Origin: an uncultured Glaciecola sp.
GTDB taxonomy: Bacteria > Pseudomonadota > Gammaproteobacteria > Enterobacterales > Alteromonadaceae
Direction of reading: 5' to 3'
DNA: 64,000 nucleotides
Assembly (NCBI RefSeq): GCF_937770335.1
Contig: NZ_CALJHY010000003.1
Span: 701,913-765,912, forward strand
This document shows positions 55,808 to 63,847 of this stretch, piece after piece; position 1 is the stretch's first letter, and each line of letters starts with the position of its first letter. The position numbers and the translations under genes were made by a program. The notes beneath the pieces were generated by a model, which made no database searches, was not told where the DNA came from, and worked only from the letters and a program-made list of their open reading frames with translations.

Positions 55808-56377
55808 CTATTTCTGCGCACGAGAGGCATATTCACCGCTTCGTGTGTCAACTTTAATTATCTCACCTTTTTGAACAAATAATGGCACTCTAACTACGGC
55901 TCCCGTAACTAATGTCGCAGGTTTACCTCCGGTGCCGGCAGTATCACCTTTTAAACCAGGATCAGTTTCAGTAATTTCTAACTCAACAAAGTTCGGTGGA
56001 GTTACTACAATAGGAGTCCCATTCCACAATGTGATAGTACAAGTATCATTTTCCACTAACCACTTTATACTGTCACCTAACGCTTTTTCATCGGCAGCAA
56101 TTTGCTCAAACGTTTCATTGTTCATAAAATGCCAAAACTCGCCATCGGTATAGAGATAGGAAAGTTCCGTATCCATGACATCAGCACCTTCAACCGAATC
56201 ACCAGACCGAAATGTTTTTTCTAGTACTTTGTTTGAAATAAGTTTCCGAAGTCTAACACGGCTAAAAGCTTGTCCTTTGCCTGGTTTGACATATTCATTC
56301 TCAAGAATGTTGCAAGGTTCGCCGTCGAGCATTATCTTTAAGCCCGCTTTGAACTCGTTTGTACTGAAATGAGCCAT
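55808..56377 (-). CDS. efp: Elongation factor P
   Basis: 189 residues with the three beta-barrel domains. The modified lysine is Lys34 in VKPGKGQAF, the E. coli position. EF-P binds between the P and E sites and relieves stalling at polyproline. The lysylation enzymes EpmA (downstream) and EpmB (divergent, 27 bases from the start) surround it; the EpmC hydroxylase is not in the window. Confidence 0.97.
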   Translation of the reverse strand: MAHFSTNEFKAGLKIMLDGEPCNILENEYVKPGKGQAFSRVRLRKLISNKVLEKTFRSGDSVEGADVMDTELSYLYTDGEFWHFMNNETFEQIAADEKALGDSIKWLVENDTCTITLWNGTPIVVTPPNFVELEITETDPGLKGDTAGTGGKPATLVTGAVVRVPLFVQKGEIIKVDTRSGEYASRAQK

Positions 56378-56404
56378 AGTTCCTCTAAAATTTACGTTGT
56401 GAGC

Positions 56405-57478
56405 ATGTTTGTGAAACGAATAATACCTAAAAATAACATTGCTGTAGAGTCAAACTGGCAAAAAGAATTGGCAAATTGTTTTACGACCCTTGAGTCGTTG
56501 TTAGAATATTTGAATTTAGCCCCTGAAATTGCCATAAAAAATAGTTCTGCGAGGAAACTTTTTGCCATGAAAGTACCTCGGCATTTTGCTAGTTTGATGA
56601 ATAAGAACGATTTGAAAGATCCCTTGTTGTTGCAGGTGTTACCGCAAGATATTGAATACAAAGACACACCTGGTTTTGTCAAAGACCCACTCCAAGAACA
56701 CAAAAATGAAATAAAAGGTCTTTTACACAAATATGAAAATAGAGTTTTGCTCATAGTCAAAAGTGGTTGTGCCGTGAATTGTCGTTATTGCTTTAGGCGA
56801 GAATTTCCATATGAAGAAAATTCTGTCAATAAACGCGAATTACAAGAGGCAATTACTTACATCAAACAAAATAAAAAAATAACTGAGGTAATATTCTCCG
56901 GTGGCGATCCGTTAATGTCGAAAGACAGCCACCTAAAATGGTTAGTTAAACAACTTGAAGACATACCCCATTTAATAAGGCTTCGGATCCACACAAGGTT
57001 GCCTGTAGTAATCCCCTCTCGAGTAAATGATGAATTCATTGACTGGTTTACAAATTGTCGCTTTCAAAAAGTATTGGTATTGCATACCAATCACGCTAAT
57101 GAAGTCAGTCCAGATCTTGCTAGAGCATGTTCAAAGATGCGTACATCAGGAATTACGCTTCTCAATCAGGCAGTCCTTTTAAAGGGAGTCAACGATAATG
57201 TAAATGAACAAATTGCTTTAAGTGAGTCTCTCTTTAAAATTGGCGTGATGCCATACTATTTGCACTTATTAGATAAAGTAAAAGGAGCGGCTCATTTTGA
57301 TGTCGACGTTGAAAGAGCTAAGGAATTAATGAAAGAAGTAATAAAGCGTTTGCCAGGATATCTTGTCCCTAAACTCGTAACTGAGATTGGAGGACAACCC
57401 AGCAAAACGCCGATAGACTTGAATTTACAACCTTCATCAAGTACTGACTTAGGCATAAGTGTTAATAATAGAACCTAA
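56405..57478 (+). CDS. epmB: EF-P lysine 2,3-aminomutase EpmB
   Basis: 357 residues from the ATG at 56405; the frame is open back to 56369, overlapping the efp start. The radical-SAM motif [11 protein letters not shown] (Cys-x3-Cys-x2-Cys) is near 121. The PLP lysine region is near the end in [12 protein letters not shown]. It turns lysine into beta-lysine for EpmA. The segment [12 protein letters not shown] carries the repeat core; E. coli has the same length there, so no insertion. The C-terminal 18 residues run past the family end and overlap the convergent yjfB-like gene by 30 bases. Confidence 0.95.
   Translation: MFVKRIIPKNNIAVESNWQKELANCFTTLESLLEYLNLAPEIAIKNSSARKLFAMKVPRHFASLMNKNDLKDPLLLQVLPQDIEYKDTPGFVKDPLQEHKNEIKGLLHKYENRVLLIVKSGCAVNCRYCFRREFPYEENSVNKRELQEAITYIKQNKKITEVIFSGGDPLMSKDSHLKWLVKQLEDIPHLIRLRIHTRLPVVIPSRVNDEFIDWFTNCRFQKVLVLHTNHANEVSPDLARACSKMRTSGITLLNQAVLLKGVNDNVNEQIALSESLFKIGVMPYYLHLLDKVKGAAHFDVDVERAKELMKEVIKRLPGYLVPKLVTEIGGQPSKTPIDLNLQPSSSTDLGISVNNRT
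56660..56671 (+). repeat. GACACACCT core inside epmB
   Basis: AAAGACACACCT on the coding strand is read Lys-Asp-Thr-Pro before the conserved Gly-Phe. Confidence 0.85.
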
Positions 57479-57631
57479 TCCAGGGCTAGACGATGATTTG
57501 GGTACGTTAGCTGACTCAATCAACTGAAGCGCGGCTTGACCTTCTTGCTTTTGTAGGTTTTTGGCCAACTGAGCAGATTTAATCTCCAACGCACCGGATA
57601 CACTTGAGGCACTAGTACCTGAAATATCCAT
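57449..57631 (-). CDS. YjfB-family putative motility protein
   Basis: 60 residues from the ATG at 57631, with an AAAAGG ribosome site just before. The start MDISGTSASSVSGA, the central helix KSAQLAKNLQKQEGQAALQLIE and the end LGSIINTYA match YjfB-type small proteins. A longer frame upstream lacks any family resemblance. The role is unknown; the family is annotated as putative motility protein. It is divergent from the 100-residue gene and convergent-overlapping with epmB. Confidence 0.75.
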   Translation of the reverse strand: MDISGTSASSVSGALEIKSAQLAKNLQKQEGQAALQLIESANVPKSSSSPGLGSIINTYA

Positions 57632-57741
57632 ACCTTTTCCTTTTATTGCTTGTAGCTGCATAAAAAAGTGGGCAGTATTGCGCACTTCATCAGCTTTTCG
57701 GCAATTCAGCCGTTTTCTTGAGAATAATTTAGGAGATTTTC

Positions 57742-58044
57742 GTGCAACAGGTTCTAGCAAAAATAACTGAAAACATGCAAATAATATATAGAAAGGCAAT
57801 TGATGCAGATTCGGCACTTGATAAACTTCAAAAATCGGGCAAAGCAAAGTTCTCTGTAATCTTCACTGAAGATAATGGTTTTACGACAAAAAGTAAGCGT
57901 TTCGGACCTTATGTAGATGAACTTGCAAAAGATATTTCAATACTGCAAAGCGACAATATTAATATTAAAAACGAAATTACGGTTATAGTAAAAAAGATGG
58001 AATTGATGCTTTTAACACTCGCAAAATTGAAAATAACGCTCTAG
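57742..58044 (+). CDS. Hypothetical small coiled-coil protein
   Basis: 100 residues from a GTG start with TAGGAGA upstream, a strong ribosome site. The protein is largely helical with heptads at about 70-98 (INIKNEITVIVKKMELMLLTLAKL), and has no signal or membrane segment. I recognise no family. Its place divergent from a yjfB-like gene suggests a link to motility, perhaps as a chaperone, but that is only context. Confidence 0.6.
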   Translation: MQQVLAKITENMQIIYRKAIDADSALDKLQKSGKAKFSVIFTEDNGFTTKSKRFGPYVDELAKDISILQSDNINIKNEITVIVKKMELMLLTLAKLKITL

Positions 58045-58061
58045 ATTTCGCTCATAGCGTC

Positions 58062-58080
58062 AAATAAGACACACCTATTT
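58062..58080 (+). repeat. GACACACCT repeat upstream of the transposase, left arm
   Basis: AAATAAGACACACCTATTT, the cleanest copy: its feet AAATA/TATTT are themselves complementary. It pairs with the copy at 58137 over a spacer of 56 bases. Confidence 0.92.
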
Positions 58081-58136
58081 CTAAACATTATGCATCCTTA
58101 CAGACTTTCGATTTGTTACTTAACAGGCTGAACTTT

Positions 58137-58154
58137 ATAGGTGTGTCTTAGTTT
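58137..58154 (-). repeat. GACACACCT repeat upstream of the transposase, right arm
   Basis: ATAGGTGTGTCTTAGTTT, inverted relative to the copy at 58062 and 104 bases before the transposase start. A pair with a long spacer, as in BIME-like units. Confidence 0.92.
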
Positions 58155-58214
58155 TAACTTGTTTATTAACATCGAAGCGCAAAACTGTACTTCAAGACAA
58201 CTACTATTTATGGC

Positions 58215-58255
58215 GTAGTCCAATACCCTATCAGAAGGATAATTATAGGGACTAC
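58215..58255 (+). promoter_or_regulatory. Hairpin over the transposase ribosome site
   Basis: GTAGTCC pairs with GGACTAC and CTA with TAG, with a bulge on the left side. The right arm contains the AGGG ribosome site, 8 bases before the ATG. In the hairpin this site is hidden. The 5' foot reads GTAG, the tetranucleotide that marks canonical REPs. Confidence 0.5.
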
Positions 58256-58258
58256 GAA

Positions 58259-59245
58259 ATGCCAATTGCTCGCAGTAAACAAATCATATTGTCACAGACC
58301 TCATACTACCACTGCATAAGCCGATGTGTTCGAAGAGCTTTCTTATGCGGATATGACAAATTCACTGGAAATAATTTTGAGCATCGTAGAGATTGGTTTG
58401 AAAAGCGTTTAAGTAAGCTTTCATCTGCATTCTCTATCAATGTTTGCGCTTACGCTATTATGCATAATCACAACCATCTGGTGTTGCATGTAGACACCGA
58501 GCGCGCGCAAACATGGAGCAACATAGAGGTCATTCAACGCTGGCACTCAATACACCCAAACAAAACAATTACAGCTATGTATATCGACCCACAACAAAAA
58601 GAGAAACTGACGCAAATACAATTATCTACGATTCATAAAATCACTAAAATTTATAGAGAAAGACTGACTAGTATTAGTTATTTTATGAAAGCGTTAAACC
58701 AGTATATTGCCCTGAGAGCCAACAGGGAGGATAAGTGCTCCGGCCGGTTTTGGGAGTCCCGTTTTAAGTCTCAAGCGCTACTGGACGAACGTGCCATAAT
58801 CTCATGTATGGTTTATGTTGATTTAAATCCAATAAGAGCTGGCATAGCTACTACCCTAGAAAACTCGCACTATACGAGTATAAAAAGACGATTGGCTTGC
58901 TTGAAATTGGGAAAGCAACCGATTGAGCTTAAATGCTTAAAAACTCCACTTAACAATGGCTTAAATGTTATCAATATTGAATTAATCTGTTATACAAATC
59001 TATTGCGTCAAACGGCTACAAGATTGAAGAATGCTCAAATAATAGATGCACAAAGTATGAGGATTAAATCGAGTCTATTAGACGAATTCGGAATTAATGA
59101 AGACAATTGGTTAATACTGGCTTCACATATTGAAGAGGAATTTAGTTATGTTATTGGCTCAGTAACATATATGGAAGAGTATCGCAAAAAGCTCCGTCAA
59201 AAGAAACTCAAAGGAATATCGACAGCGCTTCGCCTATTCCAATAA
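58259..59245 (+). CDS. REP-associated tyrosine transposase (Y1/HUH family)
   Basis: 328 residues of the Y1_Tnp (IS200-like) superfamily, RAYT branch. Residues about 14-32 read YYHCISRCVRRAFLCGYDK, typical of this branch. The HUH metal motif lies in IMHNHNHLVLHVD (near 73). The catalytic Tyr is expected in CMVYVDLNPIRAG (near 188). A basic C-terminal region follows. RAYTs are single-copy, immobile or little-mobile genes that process REP hairpins. Here the gene is flanked upstream by an inverted pair of the GACACACCT repeat and sits in the region of highest repeat density. It appears intact. Confidence 0.92.
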   Translation: MPIARSKQIILSQTSYYHCISRCVRRAFLCGYDKFTGNNFEHRRDWFEKRLSKLSSAFSINVCAYAIMHNHNHLVLHVDTERAQTWSNIEVIQRWHSIHPNKTITAMYIDPQQKEKLTQIQLSTIHKITKIYRERLTSISYFMKALNQYIALRANREDKCSGRFWESRFKSQALLDERAIISCMVYVDLNPIRAGIATTLENSHYTSIKRRLACLKLGKQPIELKCLKTPLNNGLNVINIELICYTNLLRQTATRLKNAQIIDAQSMRIKSSLLDEFGINEDNWLILASHIEEEFSYVIGSVTYMEEYRKKLRQKKLKGISTALRLFQ

Positions 59246-59249
59246 ATTG

Positions 59250-60563
59250 TTATTTATTTGATACTTTACTAACTGGTAATCTATTTATTCGTATTTCAAT
59301 ATTGTTAATTACTTCTACATATTCTGCACTTTCTATATCAGAATATTTTTGTCGAAATTCCGATTTATTCATTCCTTCATCAAAACCATCAATACTTGGA
59401 AAAAATAAAGTTTCATTTACTTCCAGAGACATAACATTCTGGATTTGCTCGGCTGTTCTTGGGTCAACCGCCAAAGTCGCAAAATTAGCCCCCGCCATAT
59501 CTGCTGTTAGATCAATGAAGCTATAGCCTGAACCGCCATTGCCTCTATCCATAAGTTCTTTAAACTCGCCGACAGCAATAGTAATACCCTGCTCTGATAA
59601 TAGTTTAATTGCAGCCGAAAATATAAAGTGCAAACTCAGGTCTTGTCTATTGGCCAAAACTGGCTTTCTTCGCACAGTCGGAATGGGGTCGACTGCAAAG
59701 GACAGATCACCAAGAAGTGTTGAAAACCTTCGATTCCCTGCATAAATGGCTAAAGCCATTATCGCGGCTTCATTTTCTAAAGATGCTGAATTTGAAGTGC
59801 CTTGTGGATCTTCTGCACTCATTGTCTTCGCTTCCAGCATAAGTTTATACAAATAATATCCAAGAGAGGTAGCTCTATTTTGTATGGCTAAGTCATTCGA
59901 CGGAGGGAGGCCATCTAAAAATGTTAAGTAGTGCGCTGTTCTAGCTCTCAATAACTGTCTTTCATCACTATCATCTGACGTCTTAATATTCTTTAACTCT
60001 CTAAGTAAAGAGTCCAGAGGATTCAGACTAATAATAATTTGATTAGGTGATATATCTGTCTTCGCTATTTGCTGAATAGCTTTCGTCGCTGCTTCACTAT
60101 TTGTATAAGAATTTGCTAGTGATTCAACCCAACTTAATGCCCAGTGTCCGGGAACCGTAATAGAACCCACCGAAACGCTCTCAACATTCAAATAGTTGGC
60201 TTCTTTAATTTTTATTGACACATTAATATACGAAGAGAAAATGTAAGCTGAAAGCTGATATGAAACGAGCATTTCAGCATGATCCTCAGTTAATTTAATA
60301 TCGCTATTTAACTTTGGTAAGGCACGCTGAGTAAAGCCTAATAAACTTTCAGCTTGCGAATATGAAATATCTATTTGTTGTGCTTGATACCTATTTCTCA
60401 AACTGCTACGCAATTGACTAATTAAATCTGAAACATTCTCCGCATTTTCAACTTGTTGATGCACATTTTTTGCAACCGTCGGTGACAAATCGACTAACAA
60501 AATCACAGAAAAACAAAATAAGCTAATCAGCACAACGGCAGCAATTTTGATGAATCGTTTCAT
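59250..60563 (-). CDS. Hypothetical membrane-anchored protein
   Basis: 437 residues with one N-terminal membrane segment (about 5-25) and a large periplasmic part with no recognised domain. Notable stretches are DSLLRELKNIKTSDDSDERQLLRARTAHYLTFLDGLPPSND, AIMALAIYAGNRRF and GSGYSFIDLTADMAGANFATLAVD (possibly a small helical pocket). It lies 30 bases downstream of parE on the same strand and converges on the transposase 4 bases apart. Its role is unknown. Confidence 0.7.
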   Translation of the reverse strand: MKRFIKIAAVVLISLFCFSVILLVDLSPTVAKNVHQQVENAENVSDLISQLRSSLRNRYQAQQIDISYSQAESLLGFTQRALPKLNSDIKLTEDHAEMLVSYQLSAYIFSSYINVSIKIKEANYLNVESVSVGSITVPGHWALSWVESLANSYTNSEAATKAIQQIAKTDISPNQIIISLNPLDSLLRELKNIKTSDDSDERQLLRARTAHYLTFLDGLPPSNDLAIQNRATSLGYYLYKLMLEAKTMSAEDPQGTSNSASLENEAAIMALAIYAGNRRFSTLLGDLSFAVDPIPTVRRKPVLANRQDLSLHFIFSAAIKLLSEQGITIAVGEFKELMDRGNGGSGYSFIDLTADMAGANFATLAVDPRTAEQIQNVMSLEVNETLFFPSIDGFDEGMNKSEFRQKYSDIESAEYVEVINNIEIRINRLPVSKVSNK

Positions 60564-60593
60564 TACTAATCCAAATATTTTAGAACAATAGTA

Positions 60594-62486
60594 CTAATCA
60601 ACCACCGCCAAGTTGCCCTTATTTTCCAACCATGCTTTACGATCAGGAGAACGCTTTTTAGATAAAAGCATATCCATCAACTCGAGCATTTCCTCCGAAT
60701 CGTGGCTAGTCAGTTGCACCAGTCTGCGCGTATTTGGATCCATAGTAGTTTCTCTAAGTTGCAAAGGATTCATCTCACCTAGTCCTTTGAATCTTTGCAC
60801 ATTCACTTTTCCTCGTTTTTTTTCTGCCTCAATTCTATCTAAAATACCCTGCCTCTCGCTTTCGTCTAGCGCGTAAAAAACTTCTTTACCAATATCGATT
60901 CTAAACAATGGCGGCATGGCTACATAAACGTGCCCTTGATCAACCAACGTTCTGAAGTGTTTTACAAATAGGGCACAGAGCAATGTTGCAATATGCAATC
61001 CATCAGAGTCAGCATCAGCGAGAATACAAATTTTACCGTAACGTAAGCCTGATAAGTCGTCAGAGTCAGGATCGATTCCCAGCGCAACGGAGATATCATG
61101 TATTTCTTGCGATGCTAAAACTTGAGATGAATCAACTTCCCAACTGTTTAATATTTTACCTCTCAATGGCATTATAGCTTGGAATTCTCTGTCTCGTGCT
61201 TGTTTAGCAGACCCACCAGCAGAATCACCTTCAACCAAGAACAGCTCTGAATAATTGATATCTTGAGATGAACAGTCCGTTAATTTTCCTGGTAAAGCAG
61301 GGCCCTGAGTAACTTTCTTTCGTGCAACTTTTTTACTTTGACGCAAACGTCGCTGTGCATTATTTATAGACATGTCAGCAAGCAGCTCTGCAACATCTGT
61401 ATGTTGATTTAACCACAAACTAAACGAGTCTTTCACAACCCCAGAAACAAAAGCAGAAGCTTGACGAGAAGAGAGTCGCTCTTTCGTTTGCCCAGCAAAT
61501 TGGGGATCGTGCATTTTTGTTGAAAGTATATAACTACAACGATCCCAAATATCGTCAGCTGTAATTTTCACGCCTCTAGGAAGCAAATTGCGAAACTCAC
61601 AAAATTCTCGCATTGAATCTAAGAGCCCTTGCCTAAGACCATTTACGTGCGTTCCACCTTGCGCGGTAGGAATCAGGTTCACATAACTCTCTGTGACCAT
61701 CTCTCCGCCTTCTGGTAGCCACATTACAGCCCAATCTGCAGCCTCTCCGTTACCTGCGAATTGCCCAATGAAAGGGCTCTCATTCGGTAACGTAATGTAA
61801 TCTTTGACCGACTGATAGAGATAATCTCTCAACCCGTCTTCATAATACCATTCCGTCGTTTCTTTCGATATTTTATCGTCAAAACGAATTTTTAAGCCCG
61901 GGCAAAGCACAGCTTTTGCACGTAAAACATGCAATAGCTTAGTTACTGAAAATTTTGAAGAGTCAAAATACTTGGGATCAGGCCAAAAATGTACGCTACT
62001 TCCGGTATTACGTTTCCCGCATGTATCGACAATCGAAAGCTCATCTACCTTGTCGCCATTTTCAAACGTCATCTGATAAACGTTACCGTCGCGACGGATA
62101 GTAACCAGAACTCTCGTTGATAGAGCGTTTACAACAGATATACCCACTCCATGCAAACCGCCCGAATATTCATAACTCTTGTTAGAAAATTTGGCGCCCG
62201 AATGTAATTTCGTCATAATTAATTCAACACCTGAAATTTTTTCTTCCGGGTGAATATCTACTGGCATACCTCGACCGTCATCGATAACTTCTAGTGACTG
62301 GTCTTCATGCAATATTACTTTGATAGAGGAAGCATGACCTGCGAGAGCTTCATCAACACTGTTATCGATAACTTCTTGACTTAAATGATTTGGGCGGGTT
62401 GTATCCGTATACATTCCGGGTCTGCGTTTAACCGGATCCAAGCCATTTAAGACTTCAATAGCATCAGAATTATATTGTGTTGACAT
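60594..62486 (-). CDS. parE: DNA topoisomerase IV subunit B
   Basis: 630 residues, exactly the E. coli length. GHKL ATPase motifs are QEVIDNSVDEALAG, IDDGRGMPVDIHP and GLHGVGISVVNALS. The transducer holds QTKERLSS. The TOPRIM domain has LVEGDSAGGSAKQARDR (near 415) and DADSDGLHIATLL (near 495). With ParC it unlinks daughter chromosomes. parC is not in the window. yqiA is upstream as in E. coli, 186 bases away with a repeat copy between. Confidence 0.97.
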   Translation of the reverse strand: MSTQYNSDAIEVLNGLDPVKRRPGMYTDTTRPNHLSQEVIDNSVDEALAGHASSIKVILHEDQSLEVIDDGRGMPVDIHPEEKISGVELIMTKLHSGAKFSNKSYEYSGGLHGVGISVVNALSTRVLVTIRRDGNVYQMTFENGDKVDELSIVDTCGKRNTGSSVHFWPDPKYFDSSKFSVTKLLHVLRAKAVLCPGLKIRFDDKISKETTEWYYEDGLRDYLYQSVKDYITLPNESPFIGQFAGNGEAADWAVMWLPEGGEMVTESYVNLIPTAQGGTHVNGLRQGLLDSMREFCEFRNLLPRGVKITADDIWDRCSYILSTKMHDPQFAGQTKERLSSRQASAFVSGVVKDSFSLWLNQHTDVAELLADMSINNAQRRLRQSKKVARKKVTQGPALPGKLTDCSSQDINYSELFLVEGDSAGGSAKQARDREFQAIMPLRGKILNSWEVDSSQVLASQEIHDISVALGIDPDSDDLSGLRYGKICILADADSDGLHIATLLCALFVKHFRTLVDQGHVYVAMPPLFRIDIGKEVFYALDESERQGILDRIEAEKKRGKVNVQRFKGLGEMNPLQLRETTMDPNTRRLVQLTSHDSEEMLELMDMLLSKKRSPDRKAWLENKGNLAVVD

Positions 62487-62593
62487 AGTCTCTTGCTTAC
62501 GTTTTTGTTTTATTTATTGAATAGGATATTAGCAAGGCTGAAGCTCTGGAGCAATGAAGGTTTTAGCTAATTTCATTAGCGTTAAAAACAGCG

Positions 62594-62613
62594 AATAAAG
62601 ACACACCTGTTTT
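62594..62613 (+). repeat. Single copy of the GACACACCT repeat, forward
   Basis: AATAAAGACACACCTGTTTT lies in the 186-base gap between yqiA and parE. Confidence 0.9.
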
Positions 62614-62672
62614 AAGTCTAAAAACAAACATCAAAAGTATGTACATGAATATTATCATCATAAAATGCTGAC

Positions 62673-63278
62673 CTATTGATGCCACAAAAATCGAATAATG
62701 TCGCTTAGATATTTATCTAGCCCAACAAAAGAGTGATTACCTCCTTCTTCGACAATACAGCTGTCGCTGCCATATTTCATCTCGGCTAAATGATAATCTA
62801 AGGTTTCGTCTTCCTTTTGCAGATAAACTAGATAATTAGGGTCATTTCTCTTAGTATTTTTGTTTAATTGAAGTAACTGAATAACGCTGTTTTTATCGAT
62901 CGTAAACACTTCACCAGTGTAAGTATTTGTGTGTTCCCCAAAATAGTCATTTAAAAGCTTAAACGGCTCAATTGCTGGATTAACCAAAACCGCCTTGCCT
63001 CCATAGGTCTCGACAAAATAAGTAGACATAAAACCGCCCATTGAACTTCCAATAAATCTAAGAGCATTATTAGGTGTGTCTTTGTTGGGGGCTTTATTAG
63101 ACAAAATAGTCCTTATTAGGTCCTCAACCACCTCTACAGCTTCGGAAGGATTGCCGGGTAATGTAGGTACATGTAGTTTTATATTTGGATAGTTGCGAGC
63201 AACATATTCAGCCACTAGCCGTGCTTTATCTGATTTAGGTGAGCTAAGGAATCCGTGTAAATAAATAATATGGTCCAT
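62673..63278 (-). CDS. yqiA: YqiA-type esterase (alpha/beta hydrolase)
   Basis: 201 residues. The start IIYLHGFLSSPKSDKARLV, the nucleophile elbow GSSMGG (Ser near 78) and the late His in EGGNHSFVG (near 181) are the family triad. It hydrolyses short-chain esters; the true substrate is unknown. It lies upstream of parE, as in E. coli. The peptide Asn-Lys-Asp-Thr-Pro-Asn-Asn near 65 carries the repeat core. Confidence 0.92.
   Translation of the reverse strand: MDHIIYLHGFLSSPKSDKARLVAEYVARNYPNIKLHVPTLPGNPSEAVEVVEDLIRTILSNKAPNKDTPNNALRFIGSSMGGFMSTYFVETYGGKAVLVNPAIEPFKLLNDYFGEHTNTYTGEVFTIDKNSVIQLLQLNKNTKRNDPNYLVYLQKEDETLDYHLAEMKYGSDSCIVEEGGNHSFVGLDKYLSDIIRFLWHQ
63072..63083 (-). repeat. GACACACCT core inside yqiA
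   Basis: On the coding strand AAAGACACACCT is read Lys-Asp-Thr-Pro, preceded by Asn. It is in a loop region just before the nucleophile strand. Confidence 0.85.
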
Positions 63279-63296
63279 TTTACTTCCATAATGTTT

Positions 63297-63715
63297 CTAG
63301 CTTATTGTAATTTGCATTTTCCTTTGCTCTAAGCAGAAGTGCAGCCACTCTGCTAAAAACACGTTAACCATTTGCTTCTCGTTTCGCAAATGCATGTTTA
63401 AGTTAGGGTATTCATAGCTTGGCTGCAACTTGGAAACCTTCTGACAACTTAAAACTTCTGCGACCTTAGCATCGTGATACAACCTTATTTCCATCGACGG
63501 TCCTTAAGAAGCTAGGGGTATTGTTTCGCCATCTGCGACATCATTATCGTGCTTGTATATCTTGCCGAATCCAAAATCTTTATTTTATATTTTAATTCAT
63601 CATTAATTTTAAATTCATAACTAAGATTCTCCGAATCGCAGTCAGGAAGAAGCTTTAGAGCGCACGCATAGTTGTTCTCACAAGTTGCAAGAATACTGGG
63701 TAAGTGCGGGTACAT
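63297..63715 (-). pseudogene. yqiB: yqiB (DUF1249) broken by frameshift and stop
   Basis: Two adjoining frames together match YqiB (about 140 residues in E. coli). The front half (63512-63715, 67 codons) ends SARYTSTIMMSQMAKQYP and stop. The rear half (from 63494, 65 codons) reads MEIRLYHDAKVAEVL and on to FLAEWLHFCLEQR. The halves are in different frames, and the rear frame has a TAA (63504-63506) before the Met. One indel cannot join them, so at least two changes lie within about 20 bases. The two pieces are otherwise well conserved, so the break is recent or a sequence error. Confidence 0.75.
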
Positions 63716-63827
63716 ACTTCTTTCTCAAAAGTTATTCCTTAATCTTAGTCATATTAATATTTCGGCTGATGTTTTTAAATAAATTAAAATTTATACCATT
63801 CCAATTGTGAACTGCTCGCGAGGATAA

Positions 63828-63847
63828 CAAATAGATGTGTCTTAGTT
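63828..63847 (-). repeat. Variant GACACATCT repeat overlapping the nudF stop
   Basis: CAAATAGATGTGTCTTAGTT is the inverted form with one change in the core. The nudF stop TAA is the first part of its AACTAAGACACA end. Confidence 0.75.

Noticed and set aside
59241..59258. AATAAAT/ATTTATT hairpin at the end of the transposase gene
   Set aside because: Only A-T pairs and built from two overlapping stop regions; no support for function.
63494..63520. Programmed frameshift in yqiB at CCC-TAG
   Set aside because: A +1 shift enters a third frame and a -1 shift meets TAA at once; no single slip joins the two halves.
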